Shown here one piece after another: positions 28,831 to 39,735 of a stretch of 64,000 nucleotides of DNA. The notes beneath the pieces are model-generated. The model did not search any database. It had not been told where the DNA came from and worked only from the letters and a program-made list of their open reading frames with translations. Both the position numbers and the translations under genes were made by a program. The stretch covers positions 5,535,501 through 5,599,500 of the forward strand of contig OU015675.1 in the NCBI GenBank assembly GCA_907165275.2, written 5' to 3'. Numbering within the stretch: position 1 is the stretch's first letter; each line of letters starts with the position of its first letter. The DNA comes from Zygaena filipendulae. Lineage: Eukaryota > Arthropoda > Insecta > Lepidoptera > Zygaenidae.

Positions 28831-28886
28831 AGCACGGACGGACGGACTAAAAATTAAAATTTGGCTGACAAGCCCATTATGATATA

Positions 28887-29085
28887 CTAGTTGTGCCCCG
28901 CGGTTTTACCCACGTTAATTTCAAAGTTGGCGCGGATATTCCCCGATAAAAAGTACCCTATGTGTTAATCTGATGTACAAGCTATATTATTGTAAAGTTT
29001 CATCCAAATCCGTTCAGCCGTTTCTGCGTGATTGAGTAACAAACATCCAAACATCCACACTTTCACATTTATAATATTATTAGGA
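28887..29085 (-). mobile_element. Helitron-like element, complete
   Basis: CTAGTTGTGCCCCGCGG to ATCCACACTTTCACATTTATAATATTATTAGGA, i.e. both ends present. Confidence 0.8.
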
Positions 29086-29125
29086 TGACAAAACTTCTTT
29101 GAACACGTTGGAAAAGCATTTTAAT

Positions 29126-29453
29126 GGACATGTTGACTAAATTTTATTTTTTAGTCCGTCTTGTAAATAGATTATTAAAAAATATTGGACACGTATTTTT
29201 TCTTTTTTTACGTAATCAAAAAATAACGGCGATATATTGAGTTGAAATTTCGCGTGACGTCACTATTCTGACAGTTTGTATGGCGGTTTTGCGGTTAGTG
29301 ACGTCACGATCTCCTCATCCTAAACTTTAATGCGCTTTATCTCTATATATTTTAATTTATTTAAAAAAAGCAAAAAATACGTGTCTATTGTTTTTTATTT
29401 TCTAACTGACGGACTAATTAGAATTTTGATATTCAATAGTAGTCAACATCCCT
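29126..29453 (+). mobile_element. AGTCCGTC-type MITE, copy 2, uninterrupted
   Basis: GGACATGTTGACTAAA..TTTTTAGTCCGTC at the left is inverted at the right as GACGGACTAATTAGAATTTT..TAGTCAACATCCC. It reads straight through the site where copy 5 carries a LINE fragment. Confidence 0.75.
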
Positions 29454-29757
29454 ATTTAAGTGGCGGCTTATATTATCGCGACGCAGTATGGTCATAGTGA
29501 ATAAGGGCCCTGATGCCAGATCGCGTCGCAGTGCCAGTGTGTCAAGTGTACCGGAAAGCGATAACGACGGCAATTTATGTCATTACCGACCTCCAATACC
29601 ATTGGGTTCGGACTTCGGTGTTCAGAATGTAACAGATAGAACGATTAAAAACCATTAATTGAAACTAAGTTAAGGAATATCGTTCGTGTTGGAAGTATGT
29701 ATATAAATATATATATATATATATATATTTAAATATCAAAAGTATCATAATATTATA

Positions 29758-29950
29758 AATACTAATATTATAAATGTGAAAGTTTGAATGTTTGTTACTC
29801 TGCAATCACGCAAAAACGGCTGAACGGATTTGGATGAAATTTGGCATGCACGTTGTCAGGGGTACAGAAAAGGACATAGGGTACTTTCTATCCCGGAATT
29901 CCCGCGGGAACTCCGAAATTACCGCGGGTGAAACCGCGGGGCACAGCTAG
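29758..29950 (+). mobile_element. Helitron-like element, near-consensus
   Basis: ACTAATATTATAAATGTGAAAGTTTG to ACCGCGGGTGAAACCGCGGGGCACAGCTAG, then T. It is preceded by a (TA)n run at 29,700-29,730. Confidence 0.82.
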
Positions 29951-30009
29951 TATTTTTATAAAGTTTAAAATCCAAAGTCATTTTGATAGTTCCGATAATT
30001 TCGCAGGCG

Positions 30010-30250
30010 GAACGCTGGGGCTCTTCTGAAAACCAGCGCTGTGGCTACTACGGTCGCAGCACATGCTGAGTGGAGTCCCTTTTAGCAAGGCACTGCACCA
30101 TATTATATTATTGTTATAATTTTTTTTACCTTTGTATTGTAAAGTGTTTGTTGCGTGGTGTATGTGTTTGTTCTTGCTGAATAAAGTTTATCTTATCTCA
30201 TCTCATCTCATCTCATCTCATCTCATCTCATCTTTTCTTATCTTATCTAA
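30010..30250 (+). mobile_element. Retroelement 3' end with (TCTCA)n tail
   Basis: CTGAAAACCAGCGCTGTGG, CATGCTGAGTGGAGTCCC and CTGAATAAAGTTTATCTTA followed by (TCTCA)n. The same order occurs at 31,380-31,557 with a much longer pentamer tail. Confidence 0.6.
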
Positions 30251-30614
30251 GTAGGTAGTAGGTAGATAATCTATAGCACGATATCTACAAAGCTTACAAA
30301 AACCCTTGCATGTATCTATAATAATGCGAGTCTATCGATAGAATGTAGGTTGGTGGATTTATGTCTAAGTTACCTGCTAGTACTTAATTATTTTCATAAC
30401 AAATCCCCAGAATCCTACAAGCGTGCAGGTAAGTAAGCTTATAGGCTTAAAATCTAACTTTCAACTCTATTAGATACGTCCATCCCTAATAAACTTTGTT
30501 CTAGACTAGTTATTGAAGCGTATAGAGGGTAGCAGAAAAGTCAATCATTGGAGGAAAAGTAGGTGAGTCCTACATAGCTGTAGGTATTATATTATGCTCT
30601 TATATTATTATTGA
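30251..30614. other. Intergenic, nothing identified
   Basis: AT-rich, no repeat or open frame recognised. Confidence 0.4.
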
Positions 30615-30802
30615 TTAGCTGTTTCCCGCGGTTTCACCCGTGGTGAATTTCGGGACAAAAGTACCTACCCTATGTCCTTCTCTGTACCCCTGACAATGTG
30701 TATGCAAAATTTCATGATGATCAGTTGAGCCGTTGAGGCGTGAAAGCGTAACAAACAAACAAATAAACAAACTCACTTTCACATTTACTAATAGTAAGGA
30801 TT
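30615..30802 (-). mobile_element. Helitron-like element
   Basis: TAGCTGTTTCCCGCGGTTTCACC through CTATGTCCTTCTCTGTACC to (AAAC)n and ATTTACTAATAGTAAGGAT. Confidence 0.75.
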
Positions 30803-30988
30803 TCAACCAATTTACAGACACAATAACTTGACAAATTGTATTATCTAGGTAGGTACCTAAACCTTCCTTATCTATGACTCTATCTATTGATAAAATAAAA
30901 ACCGCATGATAATCCGTTTAGTAGTTTGATAAATTATTACTTGAAACAAAAGAAACTCATCTAAACCCGAAAATTTAAGTAAATAAAA

Positions 30989-31180
30989 CTAGCTATCCCC
31001 CACCGTTTTACCTAAGGTAATTTCGGAGTTCCCGCGGTAATTCCTAGATAAACTATAGGTAAATATGTTATGTAAACCTTTCTCATGAATCACTATATTT
31101 ATTGGTAAAAACCCCATAAAAAGCCTTTCCGTAGATTTTGAGTATATCGCGAACAGACAGACAGACAGACGCGGTGTAGG
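30989..31180 (-). mobile_element. Helitron-like element, CTCATGAATCACT variant
   Basis: CTAGCTATCCCCCACCG, CTTTCTCATGAATCACTATATTTATTGGT and an (ACAG)n end. Same variant as at 46,561, 55,637 and 62,219. Confidence 0.65.
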
Positions 31181-31359
31181 ACTTTGTATGTAAGGAGGAT
31201 AATAGCTGTTAACACTCGCTACTTTTATAGACTTGACAGATGTGAAACTTTGTCACAAACACACTGCAAATGTTATATTTTATATGTAATGTTTTTATTT
31301 TTTAAGCTATTTGTTTTTTATTTTGTTTTTTATTTGATTGTGTTTTCCTCTTCTGCTGT

Positions 31360-31556
31360 TAGTTTCCGTCCGTGCGTGACAACGGGCTGCCAACTGAAAA
31401 CCAGCGCTAGGTGTAGGTACCACCCGCAGCACCTAGCTAATGCTGAGTTGGTGACCCTTTCAGCAGAGCATGCAAGAAAACTTGGGTTCTGGGTTTAGAT
31501 TAGGTACTTCTTTAATGTTTGTTTATTATTCTTGTGTGTTTTGCAGAAATAAATTT
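31360..31556 (+). mobile_element. Retroelement 3' end preceding the pentamer array
   Basis: AACTGAAAACCAGCGCTAGGTG, AATGCTGAGTTGGTGACCC and GCAGAAATAAATTTTATT correspond to 30,010-30,200. The array that follows is therefore an expanded retroelement tail. Confidence 0.55.
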
Positions 31557-32383
31557 TATTCTATTCTATTCTATTCTATTCTATTCTATTCTATTCTATT
31601 CTATTCTATTCTATTCTATTCTATTCTATTCTATTCTATTCTATTCTATTCTATTCTATTCTATTCTATTCTATTCTATTCTATTCTATTCTATTCTATT
31701 CTATTCTATTCTATTCTATTCTATTCTATTCTATTCTATTCTATTCTATTCTATTCTATTCTATTCTATTCTATTCTATTCTATTCTATTCTATTCTATT
31801 CTATTCTATTCTATTCTATTCTATTCTATTCTATTCTATTCTATTCTATTCTATTCTATTCTATTCTATTCTATTCTATTCTATTCTATTCTATTCTATT
31901 CTATTCTATTCTATTCTATTCTATTCTATTCTATTCTATTCTATTCTATTCTATTCTATTCTATTCTATTCTATTCTATTCTATTCTATTCTATTCTATT
32001 CTATTCTATTCTATTCTATTCTATTCTATTCTATTCTATTCTATTCTATTCTATTCTATTCTATTCTATTCTATTCTATTCTATTCTATTCTATTCTATT
32101 CTATTCTATTCTATTCTATTCTATTCTATTCTATTCTATTCTATTCTATTCTATTCTATTCTATTCTATTCTATTCTATTCTATTCTATTCTATTCTATT
32201 CTATTCTATTCTATTCTATTCTATTCTATTCTATTCTATTCTATTCTATTCTATTCTATTCTATTCTATTCTATTCTATTCTATTCTATTCTATTCTATT
32301 CTATTCTATTCTATTCTATTCTATTCTATTCTATTCTATTCTATTCTATTCTATTCTATTCTATTCTATTCTATTCTATTCTA
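31557..32383 (+). repeat. (ATTCT)n pentanucleotide array, 827 bp, ~165 units
   Basis: I see no interruption in the period-5 run from 31,557 to 32,383. The 5 bp period leaves frames without stop codons, which explains long repetitive open frames there; none is a protein. A perfect run this long is either recently expanded or an assembly collapse/extension. Confidence 0.97.
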
Positions 32384-33170
32384 CAAACATTTTCGACCTT
32401 GAAATACATCCCCATCGCATCCAAAGAAGTTTCACATCAAAAATATTCCTTCTGTTGCCACTATCTGAGGAAAAAAACTGAAGATTTTGAATATTTTTGT
32501 TTGGAGTAAACATAGGTCACGTTTTCCTTTGACGTTGAACTTGCGAAGTTTTTACTACTTATAAGTAACGTCACCTAAAAAGTTATAAATAGTTTAAAAA
32601 GAAAATCCTTTGTCTAATAAGGTTGGTAATTGGGATACCCACCTATACCTATGTAAGTACAAAGTAAAGTTACAAATTGTCATTCTAGGCTACTAAGAAT
32701 TTTTACATTTTTAACCGACTTCAAAAAAAGCTATGTTCGGCTACAGTATGTATGTTTTTTTTTTGTAAAAAAGTAGTTTGGACTTTGGTCGGATGTTGAG
32801 ATACTATACGACCATAAATGCTTTTCATGTCCAGAAATGTGTAGTAGGTACTATAGTACCCTTTTTACCATGCATTTCCCAAAAGTACTAGGTATATTTT
32901 TGCATTTTTCTTCGGAAAAATACCATATTTTTTCAAATAAAGGTGGCAACCCTTGTCTAGATATGGCTTAGGTCTATGTGTGCCAATATTAACGCGCGCT
33001 TAGCACGATCTAAATTGATGAATATACCTTAAAATTTATGTACATTTGTATTAATACTCCAAGGGATTGTTTCCTGAGTTATTGTAGCTTTTGTATGATA
33101 TAGTTGTTGAGTGTGTTCGAGTGTCATTTTTGTCTGCGACGTGTTTGTACCGTGCTGTTTTGTTCGAATA
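32384..33170. other. Intergenic with one repeat fragment
   Basis: ACCGACTTCAAAAAAAGC at ~32,714 is a fragment of the family also seen at 18.1 kb. The rest is unassigned. Confidence 0.4.
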
Positions 33171-33540
33171 CTAGCTGTGCCCCGCGGTTTCACCCGCGGT
33201 AATTTCGGAGTTCCCGCGGGAATTCCGGGATAAAAAGTACCCTATGTCCTTCTCTGTACCCCTGAAAACCTGCATTTGCGTGCACCGTTTTTGCGTGATT
33301 GAATAACAAACATCCAAACAACTAAACATCTAAACATCCAAACATCCAAACATCCAAACATCCAAACATCCAAACATCCAAACATCCAAACATCCAAACA
33401 TCCAAACATCCAAACATCCAAACATCCAAACATCCAAACATCCAAACATCCAAACATCCAAACATCCAAACATCCAAACATCCAAACATCCAAACATCCA
33501 AACATCCAAACATCCATTCACATTTATAATATTAGTAGGA
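33171..33540 (-). mobile_element. Helitron-like element with expanded internal octamer array
   Basis: CTAGCTGTGCCCCGCGG at one end and ATTTATAATATTAGTAGGA at the other enclose the usual blocks. The normal ACATCCAAACATCC doublet is expanded to a 185 bp array, almost doubling the element. Confidence 0.85.
33332..33516 (+). repeat. 8 bp tandem repeat (AAACATCC)n, ~23 units
   Basis: Perfect period-8 array. Its complement GGATGTTT is present as four to five units in the element at 60,840. Direct head-to-tail units without unique spacers exclude a CRISPR array. Confidence 0.95.
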
Positions 33541-33548
33541 TTGTGTTC

Positions 33549-33650
33549 TTAAAATAGAAGAAAGAAGAAGAAGAAAATACATTTATTTCAGCACAACACA
33601 CAAGAAAAAGAAAAAAACACAAACAGTGCGTAATCTAAAGAGACATAGAT
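33549..33650 (-). mobile_element. Retroelement 3' end, (GAA)n tail, copy 1
   Basis: AAGAAGAAGAAGAAAATACATTTATTTCAGCACAACACACAAG matches 56,640-56,760. Read on the minus strand it has AATAAA and a (TTC)n tail. Confidence 0.65.
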
Positions 33651-33676
33651 ATCGCTTGGATGCTAATAGAGTGCAA

Positions 33677-33795
33677 CTAGCTGTTCCCCGCGGTTTCACC
33701 CGCGTAAATTTCGGAGATCTCGTCGCAATTCTGGGATAGGAGTACTCCATTTCCTTTTTTGTACCCCTGACAACGTGTAGTAGGTACTTATGCAA
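33677..33795 (-). mobile_element. Helitron-like 3' part
   Basis: CTAGCTGTTCCCCGCGGTTTCACC to GTACCCCTGACAACGTG, truncated where the next copy begins. Confidence 0.7.
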
Positions 33796-34032
33796 AAATT
33801 AAAACGTTTTCACCCTCGATGATGTCGGAGCTTCCGCGGGAATTCCGTGATAAAAGCATCCTATGCATCCTATGTCCTCTTCTGTATCTCTGATAACGTG
33901 TATGCAAAATTTTATAATGATTGGTTGAGCCGTTAAAGCGTGAAAGCGTAACAAACAGACAGACAGACAGACAGGCAGATAGACAGACAGCCAAACGCAC
34001 AGACAGACAGAGTTACTTTCGCACTTATACCA
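33796..34032 (-). mobile_element. Helitron-like element with (ACAG)n
   Basis: It lacks the terminal CTAG but has GGAGCTTCCGCGGGAATTCC, GTTGAGCCGTTAAAGCG and a long ACAGACAGACAGACAG run. Confidence 0.65.
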
Positions 34033-34073
34033 TTCGTGTAAATAGTTTAATGTAGGTATAACTTTATTATTAA

Positions 34074-34281
34074 CTAGCTGACCCTCACGGTTTCACCCGC
34101 GGTAATTTCTGAGTTCCCACGGGAATTCTAGGAGAAAAAGTACCCTATGACACTCAGGATCGCTGTAACTTCCTATAAGTGAAAGAATTTTCAAAATCGG
34201 TTCAGTAGATCCAGCGACTACCTACCCCTTACAGCGTCATCACAGACTCCCAAACTCACAAACATTTCCTCTTTATAATCT
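34074..34281 (-). mobile_element. Helitron-like element, GATCGCTGTAAC variant
   Basis: CTAGCTGACCCTCACGG, then CAGGATCGCTGTAACTTCC and ATCGGTTCAGTAGATCCAGCG. It adjoins an oppositely oriented copy. Confidence 0.65.
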
Positions 34282-34283
34282 TA

Positions 34284-34555
34284 TCTTAACACGTGTCACG
34301 TTGTTTGTCCGCGATGGACTCCGAAACTACGGAACGGATTTTGATAAAATTTTGTAACCATTTATAATATGGTCCAACTTAAAGATAGGATAGTTTTTAT
34401 CCCGGAATCCCCGCGGGAACTCCGGAATTAATGCGGGGAACAGCTAATCACCGTAAATACTGTCGGGGGTATAAAAAAGGACATAGAGTACTTTTTCACG
34501 GAATACCCGTGGGAACTCCGAAAATACCGCGGACGAAATCGCGGGGGACAGCTAG
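34284..34555 (+). mobile_element. Helitron-like element, CACGTGTCACG variant, copy 2
   Basis: TCTTAACACGTGTCACGTTG to GGGGGACAGCTAG, then T; compare 14,922 and 43,719. Confidence 0.8.
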
Positions 34556-34960
34556 TATTAGTATAAATATCTGTAGTTTTTAAATTAGGCTTCAAGAACG
34601 TGTATCCATTGCCCGTTAAAAAAAAAAGTAGGATACCTACCTAGAGACGACCTGTGGATAGCTGCTGTGTCCCAGTTATTATGGTCCCAGCCAATGGTGA
34701 AATTAGGCAAAATAAGCCTTTAAAATAATGTAACGTTTTCACGATTACCAACAATGATCTATCATTAAAACAAAGGTGATTTAAATGTTCAAAGTAATTA
34801 TTTTAATGACAGAAGTTTTTATAACCTATAAACATTGTTAAGACGTTTTAACGGCTCACCGGTAATATTAAACGGTTGTTAAAGAGTTGATTAACGTCCC
34901 AAGAACGCGATAAGACTCGCAATAGTTTTATTACTTAGGTACTTTACCTTTTATCAGAGA

Positions 34961-35164
34961 CTAGCTGTTCCGCGCGGTTTCACCCACGGAAATTTCAGAG
35001 TTCCCGCGGAAATTCAGGATTACAATATAGCCTATGTTAATCAGGGATAATGTAGCTTTCTAATGGTGAAAGAAATTTTTAATTCGGTCCAGTAGTTTTT
35101 AGTTAAATCTTAACAAACAAACAAACAAACAAAAATCAATTCTTTCCTTATAATATTAGTATAG
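34961..35164 (-). mobile_element. Helitron-like element
   Basis: CTAGCTGTTCCGCGCGG to (AAAC)n and CTTATAATATTAGTATAG. Confidence 0.75.
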
Positions 35165-35257
35165 ATTATAGGTAAGTACCTTATCTACATCTGCAAGTAT
35201 ATTACGAGTACCTACAATCTACATATTATTTATTTTTAATTTCAGCTCAGGCTAATC

Positions 35258-35300
35258 AATTGAAATGAAATGAAATGAAAATGAAATGAAATGAAGTTTA
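35258..35300. repeat. (TGAAA)n microsatellite
   Basis: GAAATGAAATGAAATGAAAA with one length change; probably a retroelement tail. Confidence 0.7.
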
Positions 35301-35324
35301 CGAGCTACAATGCTACAATTGGCT

Positions 35325-35645
35325 AGGTACTTGACTAAAAATTTTTTTTTAGTCCGTCGTGTAAAAAATATTAGATACACGATAAAATATTGGACACGTA
35401 TTTTTTCCTTTTGTACGTACTCAAAAAATAACAGAGATACATTGAGTTGAAATTTCGCGTGACGTCACAATTCGGTGTGGTTTGTATGGCGCTTATAATG
35501 AATATTGACGTCACGAGCCCCCCACCCTAAACTTTAATGCGCTTTATCTATGTTCATTTTCATTAAATTGAAAAAGCAAAAAATACGTGTCTATTATTTT
35601 TTTATTTTCTAACTGACGGACTAATTAGAATTTTGATATTCATAC
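35325..35645 (+). mobile_element. AGTCCGTC-type MITE, copy 3
   Basis: CTTGACTAAAAA..TTTAGTCCGTC to GACGGACTAATTAGAATTTTG; internal ATATTGGACACG, AATAACAGAG and GACGTCAC blocks as in the other copies. Confidence 0.7.
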
Positions 35646-35806
35646 CTTGGAGAATACCCAATTAAATAATATGGGTTAACAAAAAGCAGTACAAACTGTC
35701 GCAACAAAAAGGCAACCAGCTCAGCATAAGCCGGGAATCATTAGGGGCCCGACGCTGGGGAAAATATACATATTATTATATTGCCAATTTGAATATTTAT
35801 TTATTA

Positions 35807-35965
35807 CTAGTAAATCTCCCACGGTTTCATCTACGTTTCGGAGTATCCGTAGTACTTCCGGAATGAAAAGTAGGTAGGTATCCTATAGAAAAATCAATTC
35901 AGTAGTTTTTGGGTTTATCCTTTACAAAGAAACGCACAAAAAATAAAATCTTTTCTCTTTATAGG
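35807..35965 (-). mobile_element. Helitron-like element, highly diverged
   Basis: CTAGTAAATCTCCCACGGTTTC, then ATCAATTCAGTAGTTTTTGGG. Only the order of motifs supports it. Confidence 0.45.
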
Positions 35966-36769
35966 TAATTATGTGGATTTGTTAATATGAATTTTTTTAT
36001 TCAGTAGTTTTTATGTGTCAACTGTATTAAAAAGATATTTTTATAGTAGGTAGCGCTATTTTCGCTTTTCAGCAAAAGCCTCTGACTTCGAAAAGGAGGA
36101 GGTTCTATGTTCGGCTTAATCCGTGGCTTAATGTATGTTTTTTTATGTAGGTATGTTCATAGATAATCTATTAGTTGAGTTTGCTTCCATTAATTTGCCT
36201 TGTTCCGGATACGCACATCTTTTGTTTTTATTACATGACGCCCCTTAATTCACTTGACATGTTCATATCGACGATGTCGATGTGTTTTATTTGGTTTGTT
36301 AGTGAGATATTACGATCTCAACAAACAGCTGGCATTTAATTGCGTTTTGTTTGTCGAACCACCGACCGCAGCAGCCGACTCGGCTCTTCTCTAGGCCCTA
36401 CTCCCTATGTCATAATATTCGCTGTTTACGCACACAAATATTTGCCTTCCTGTTCGATTCAAGCCTCCTTACACACGCTATAGAATCCTCACTATTGTCA
36501 ACTCGGCGACACTCCATACAAATGAACTGATTCAAGTACTTTCCCACAAGTAAAGACGGCTGGCTTGTACGTACACGTGTTGTGCGCGTAAGGTTGGCAG
36601 CAAGCTGACAGTAACTGTCAGCTGTCAGTAAATAATTGTCATATGTAGATTCTACATGTGTCAAACTTTCCTATTAGGAATTTCCAAGAAACTTTCGCGG
36701 GGTATGAGGAGACATGAAATTGGTGGGAGGCGGAGAATGTCGCTTCTACAATCTCTATTTTTTGGTATT
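35966..36769. other. Intergenic with a short repeat fragment
   Basis: CTTCGAAAAGGAGGAGGTTCTATG at ~36,087 belongs to the ACCGACTTCCAAAAA family. GACAGTAACTGTCAGCTGTC at 36,608 is a small palindrome. The 84-codon minus-strand frame at 36,410 has no recognised domain. Confidence 0.4.
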
Positions 36770-36946
36770 ATCCTTGGATAAATGTGAGTTTGTTTGTTAA
36801 GTTGTCACGCATTAACGCCTCAACCGATCATCATGATATTTTGCATACACGTTACCAGGGCTACAGAAAAGGACATAGGGTACTTTTCATCCCGGTCTTC
36901 CCACAATAGTTCTAAAAAAAGCGGGTAAAACCGCGGGAACAGCTAG
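36770..36946 (+). mobile_element. Helitron-like element
   Basis: AAATGTGAGTTTGTTTGTTAAG, CTCAACCGATCATCATGATA, GGACATAGGGTACTTTTC to CCGCGGGAACAGCTAG, then T. Confidence 0.75.
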
Positions 36947-37104
36947 TCTACATATTGTTATATCAACTTGAATGTGTCCCCCTCCCCCCACTGCTCGCCG
37001 CTCCCTGGCGCGACGTACACAAGTCGCCCGCCCGCAGTAGTAGGCAGTAGTATAAATCCATTCATTTAAATTGTATGAAATGTCACAAATTTGTCTGGGG
37101 AATG

Positions 37105-37352
37105 AGGATTGGAAACGCTTAATCTAATAAATAAACATGCATGCAGGCACTCTCGGGATAGCTGCCACCTTCAAGTTAAAAATCTGTCGCCAAGCACCTT
37201 ACGCTGTGTTCCGGCAGCCTCACATGAAAGCCAGCTCCCATTCCAGGTCGGCAACGCACCTGCATGCGGTATGGTATTGCAGATGTCCATGGGCGGCAGT
37301 AATCACTCGCCATCTGGTGTGCCACCTGCTCGTTTGCCTCCTATGACATAAA
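37105..37352 (+). mobile_element. LINE/SINE 3' end with poly-A
   Basis: GGCAACGCACCTGCATGC, GTCCATGGGCGGCAGTAATCAC, TGCTCGTTTGCC and TATGACATAAAAAAAA make a typical lepidopteran non-LTR 3' end. The small open frames across it are not genes. Confidence 0.6.
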
Positions 37353-38021
37353 AAAAACAATATTATATTATTTGCCCCAGAATCTTGAGTTAGGTTACAC
37401 AACGGTGTGACTGTAGGAACATCCACTATCTAAGGCTTAGTTAGGCAATTATGTTGCTATTTGAACAGTATTAACGCTGGACTGCGAGGGTAATTGACTT
37501 AACCTAGTCCATTGGCCCCTAATAAATGGCCTACAGTCCCAAACAGGCTTACGGCTGCCATAAATGTTGCTATAAAGACTGGGGACCCTTCGGGCGTTGA
37601 ATGAGAATTAAAGAACGTAACACAATGCTTTGAATTTCAATGGCGGTGGGATGAAAATTACCTTAATTTCTTATTTTAAAGCCTTTGCTTTTGACATTCC
37701 GACTTTGCAGTTCTCGTTTTGGTTCAAAAATTTGCACCGAATTTTCTTATTTTTTTTTTATAGCTTCACTTTATTTGTGAAATATTCCTAAAACTCGCAA
37801 ATTAGAACCGCGGTGATAGCTCAGGGCCCTTAATCATTATGACTAATAACATGTCTTGCCCAAAAAACGCATTCCCGAACGTTCTAGATGCCAAAATATT
37901 AGATATTATTATTATTCTATATGCCCTGAGAAACGTTGTAGGTACTTAATTTATGTATTTTTTTGAAGTAAAACTTTTTTAATTACGAGGGAAAGACAAT
38001 TTTTATCATACGACGGCGCGT
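37353..38021. other. Intergenic, nothing identified
   Basis: AT-rich with no recognised repeat or gene. Confidence 0.4.
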
Positions 38022-38066
38022 TGACCATAACACAGCGTGTTATCTTAACGCGCCGTGTTATGGTCA
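38022..38066. repeat. 45 nt hairpin, 21 bp arms
   Basis: TGACCATAACACAGCGTGTTA pairs with TAACGCGCCGTGTTATGGTCA (two mismatched columns) across a 3 nt loop. No duplicated flanks were seen. Confidence 0.7.
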
Positions 38067-38262
38067 TATCGCCTCCATTTTCTTGTAACATAGATTTTTT
38101 TTTATCATTGTAGATTAAGATATATGAAATTAAAGAAAATTGTGCATTAATAATTTATTAATAATAGTTACTTAAAATGCAGGACGCAATTTTTTTACCG
38201 AACTTTACAAAACTGCTTAAATCTCGGAAACTAAATGCCGAGAACTGGTATATACCTTTTAA

Positions 38263-38390
38263 AGTCAAAGTCAAAGTTAAAGTCAAATCCTTTATTCAAA
38301 TTTGGCCCATAATGTGGCTCTTTTTGACGTCAGTATAATTACAGTTATTATGACAATATTCGTCCGAGTAAAAGTTAGTCTCTCAATAAA
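38263..38390 (-). mobile_element. Retroelement 3' end with (GACTTT)n tail
   Basis: AAAGTCAAAGTCAAAGTTAAAG followed by AAATCCTTTATTCAAATTTGGC is, on the minus strand, an AATAAAGG signal and hexamer tail of a non-LTR element. Confidence 0.6.
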
Positions 38391-39140
38391 ATTAAATGTG
38401 TAGGTACCTACCTATATCGGAAGGCAACAATTGCGACGTTCATCGTACCTTTCTCAGGGTCCAAAGCACAATATTGACCGGAAAAACGTCTTGCAAATCA
38501 ACCATTGCTTCGTAACGTTTAATTTAAACCAACTTTAACTTTAACAGCAAAGGAATAGGGAACAAAAGAACTGTTAGAAACAAAGTAGTCGGAGGCGGTG
38601 AAGAGAATTTAATAAATGCAATAACAGTTACTATTTGTATAATGACAGGTATTCCCATAATGTTATCGTTGGAGTTACATATGGCAAGGGTTTTTTTAAG
38701 GAACAATAATAGGAAAGCAAGGGATTACAATCTTTATTTCTAATGTATTAAAACGCAAAATAGCTTCATTATTTCCCTCCGGCAATACGGTGTAATACGA
38801 GACAAGCTACACAGTAGAGATAACTTCTTTGAAATGTACCTATATTTTCTATTAAAACGTATAGTACCTAGTAGGGTTTTATGTGTTTCCTCTGAATAGT
38901 GTAGATATAAAATTGGTGTAGTGGAAACATTGAAGTGCTTGTTAGGTTTAACTGCCCACTCGTCCCACAGCTGGGAAAATGTTTTTTATAGACATATAGA
39001 GGCATTGTTGGGAACAATAGCGTGGTTTTTATTGCCTCATACTCGAAAGTTTTAACTGTTCGTTTGCCGTTTTTCATAATATTCTGCGACATTGTAGAGC
39101 GGTGTTAAAAAACTATGTGATTTTTATAAGATTGTTTAAT
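38391..39140. other. Intergenic, nothing identified
   Basis: Two short minus-strand open frames (60 and 74 codons) have no motif I can name. Confidence 0.4.
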
Positions 39141-39436
39141 CTATACTAATATTATTATATAGCTAAAGAGTTTGTTTGGTTGCTTGAACGTGCTAATCTC
39201 CGGAACTACTGGTCCGATTTGAAAAAAATATTCCATAGTTATATAGCCCATTTATTGAGGAAGCCTACAAGCTATATATTATCACGCTAAGACCAATAGG
39301 AGCGGAGCAGCAATGTTGCAAAAACGGGAACAATAATCCTTTTATGAGCTTCCATTGCCAAAGCTGCATTATCCGTGAGTAACATAGGCTATATTGTAAC
39401 GAAATTACTGCGAGTGAAGCCACGGGGAGCAGCTAG
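39141..39436 (+). mobile_element. Helitron-like element, 296 bp variant
   Basis: TCTATACTAATATTATTATATAGC, CCGGAACTACTGGTCCG, TAGCCCATTTATTGAGG, to GAAGCCACGGGGAGCAGCTAG, then T. A related diverged sequence is at 41,165. Confidence 0.75.
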
Positions 39437-39565
39437 TAATTTATATACCACTAGCCATGGCCAACTAGTACTTTGTCCGTGGTTTCACTCGAGAAAATAT
39501 CGGAGTTCTCTTAAATAGTTCACATTAAAAAAAAATCAGGTAACAACTTGTATATCTATTAATAA

Positions 39566-39735
39566 CTAGCTGTGCCCCGCGGTTTCACCCGCGTTTGTTT
39601 CAGAATTACCGCAGGAACTCCAAACTTCTTTCATAAGGATCTTCTCACAATAACAAACACAAGGAAAAAGAATTTGGTAGCGAAATTGGTCCAGCCGTTC
39701 ACCAAGGGAAATAGAGATTAGGGATTGGGTGGGGT
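39566..39735 (-). mobile_element. Helitron-like element
   Basis: CTAGCTGTGCCCCGCGGTTTCACCCGCG, then GGTCCAGCCGTTCACCAAGG. The distal end is diverged. Confidence 0.65.

Noticed and set aside
31470..32481. Open frames of 310-320 codons of repeating FYSIL
   Set aside because: They are translations of the ATTCT pentamer array, open in several frames simply because the repeat lacks stops.
33332..33516. CRISPR-like array
   Set aside because: Units are 8 bp, head-to-tail and without spacers; the sequence is eukaryotic.
33242..33521. Minus-strand frames repeating DVWMFGCL
   Set aside because: Period-8 array inside a mobile element; three overlapping frames encode the same low-complexity peptide.
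37109..37426. Three overlapping frames of 68-80 codons
   Set aside because: All lie in a LINE/SINE 3' end with poly-A tail.
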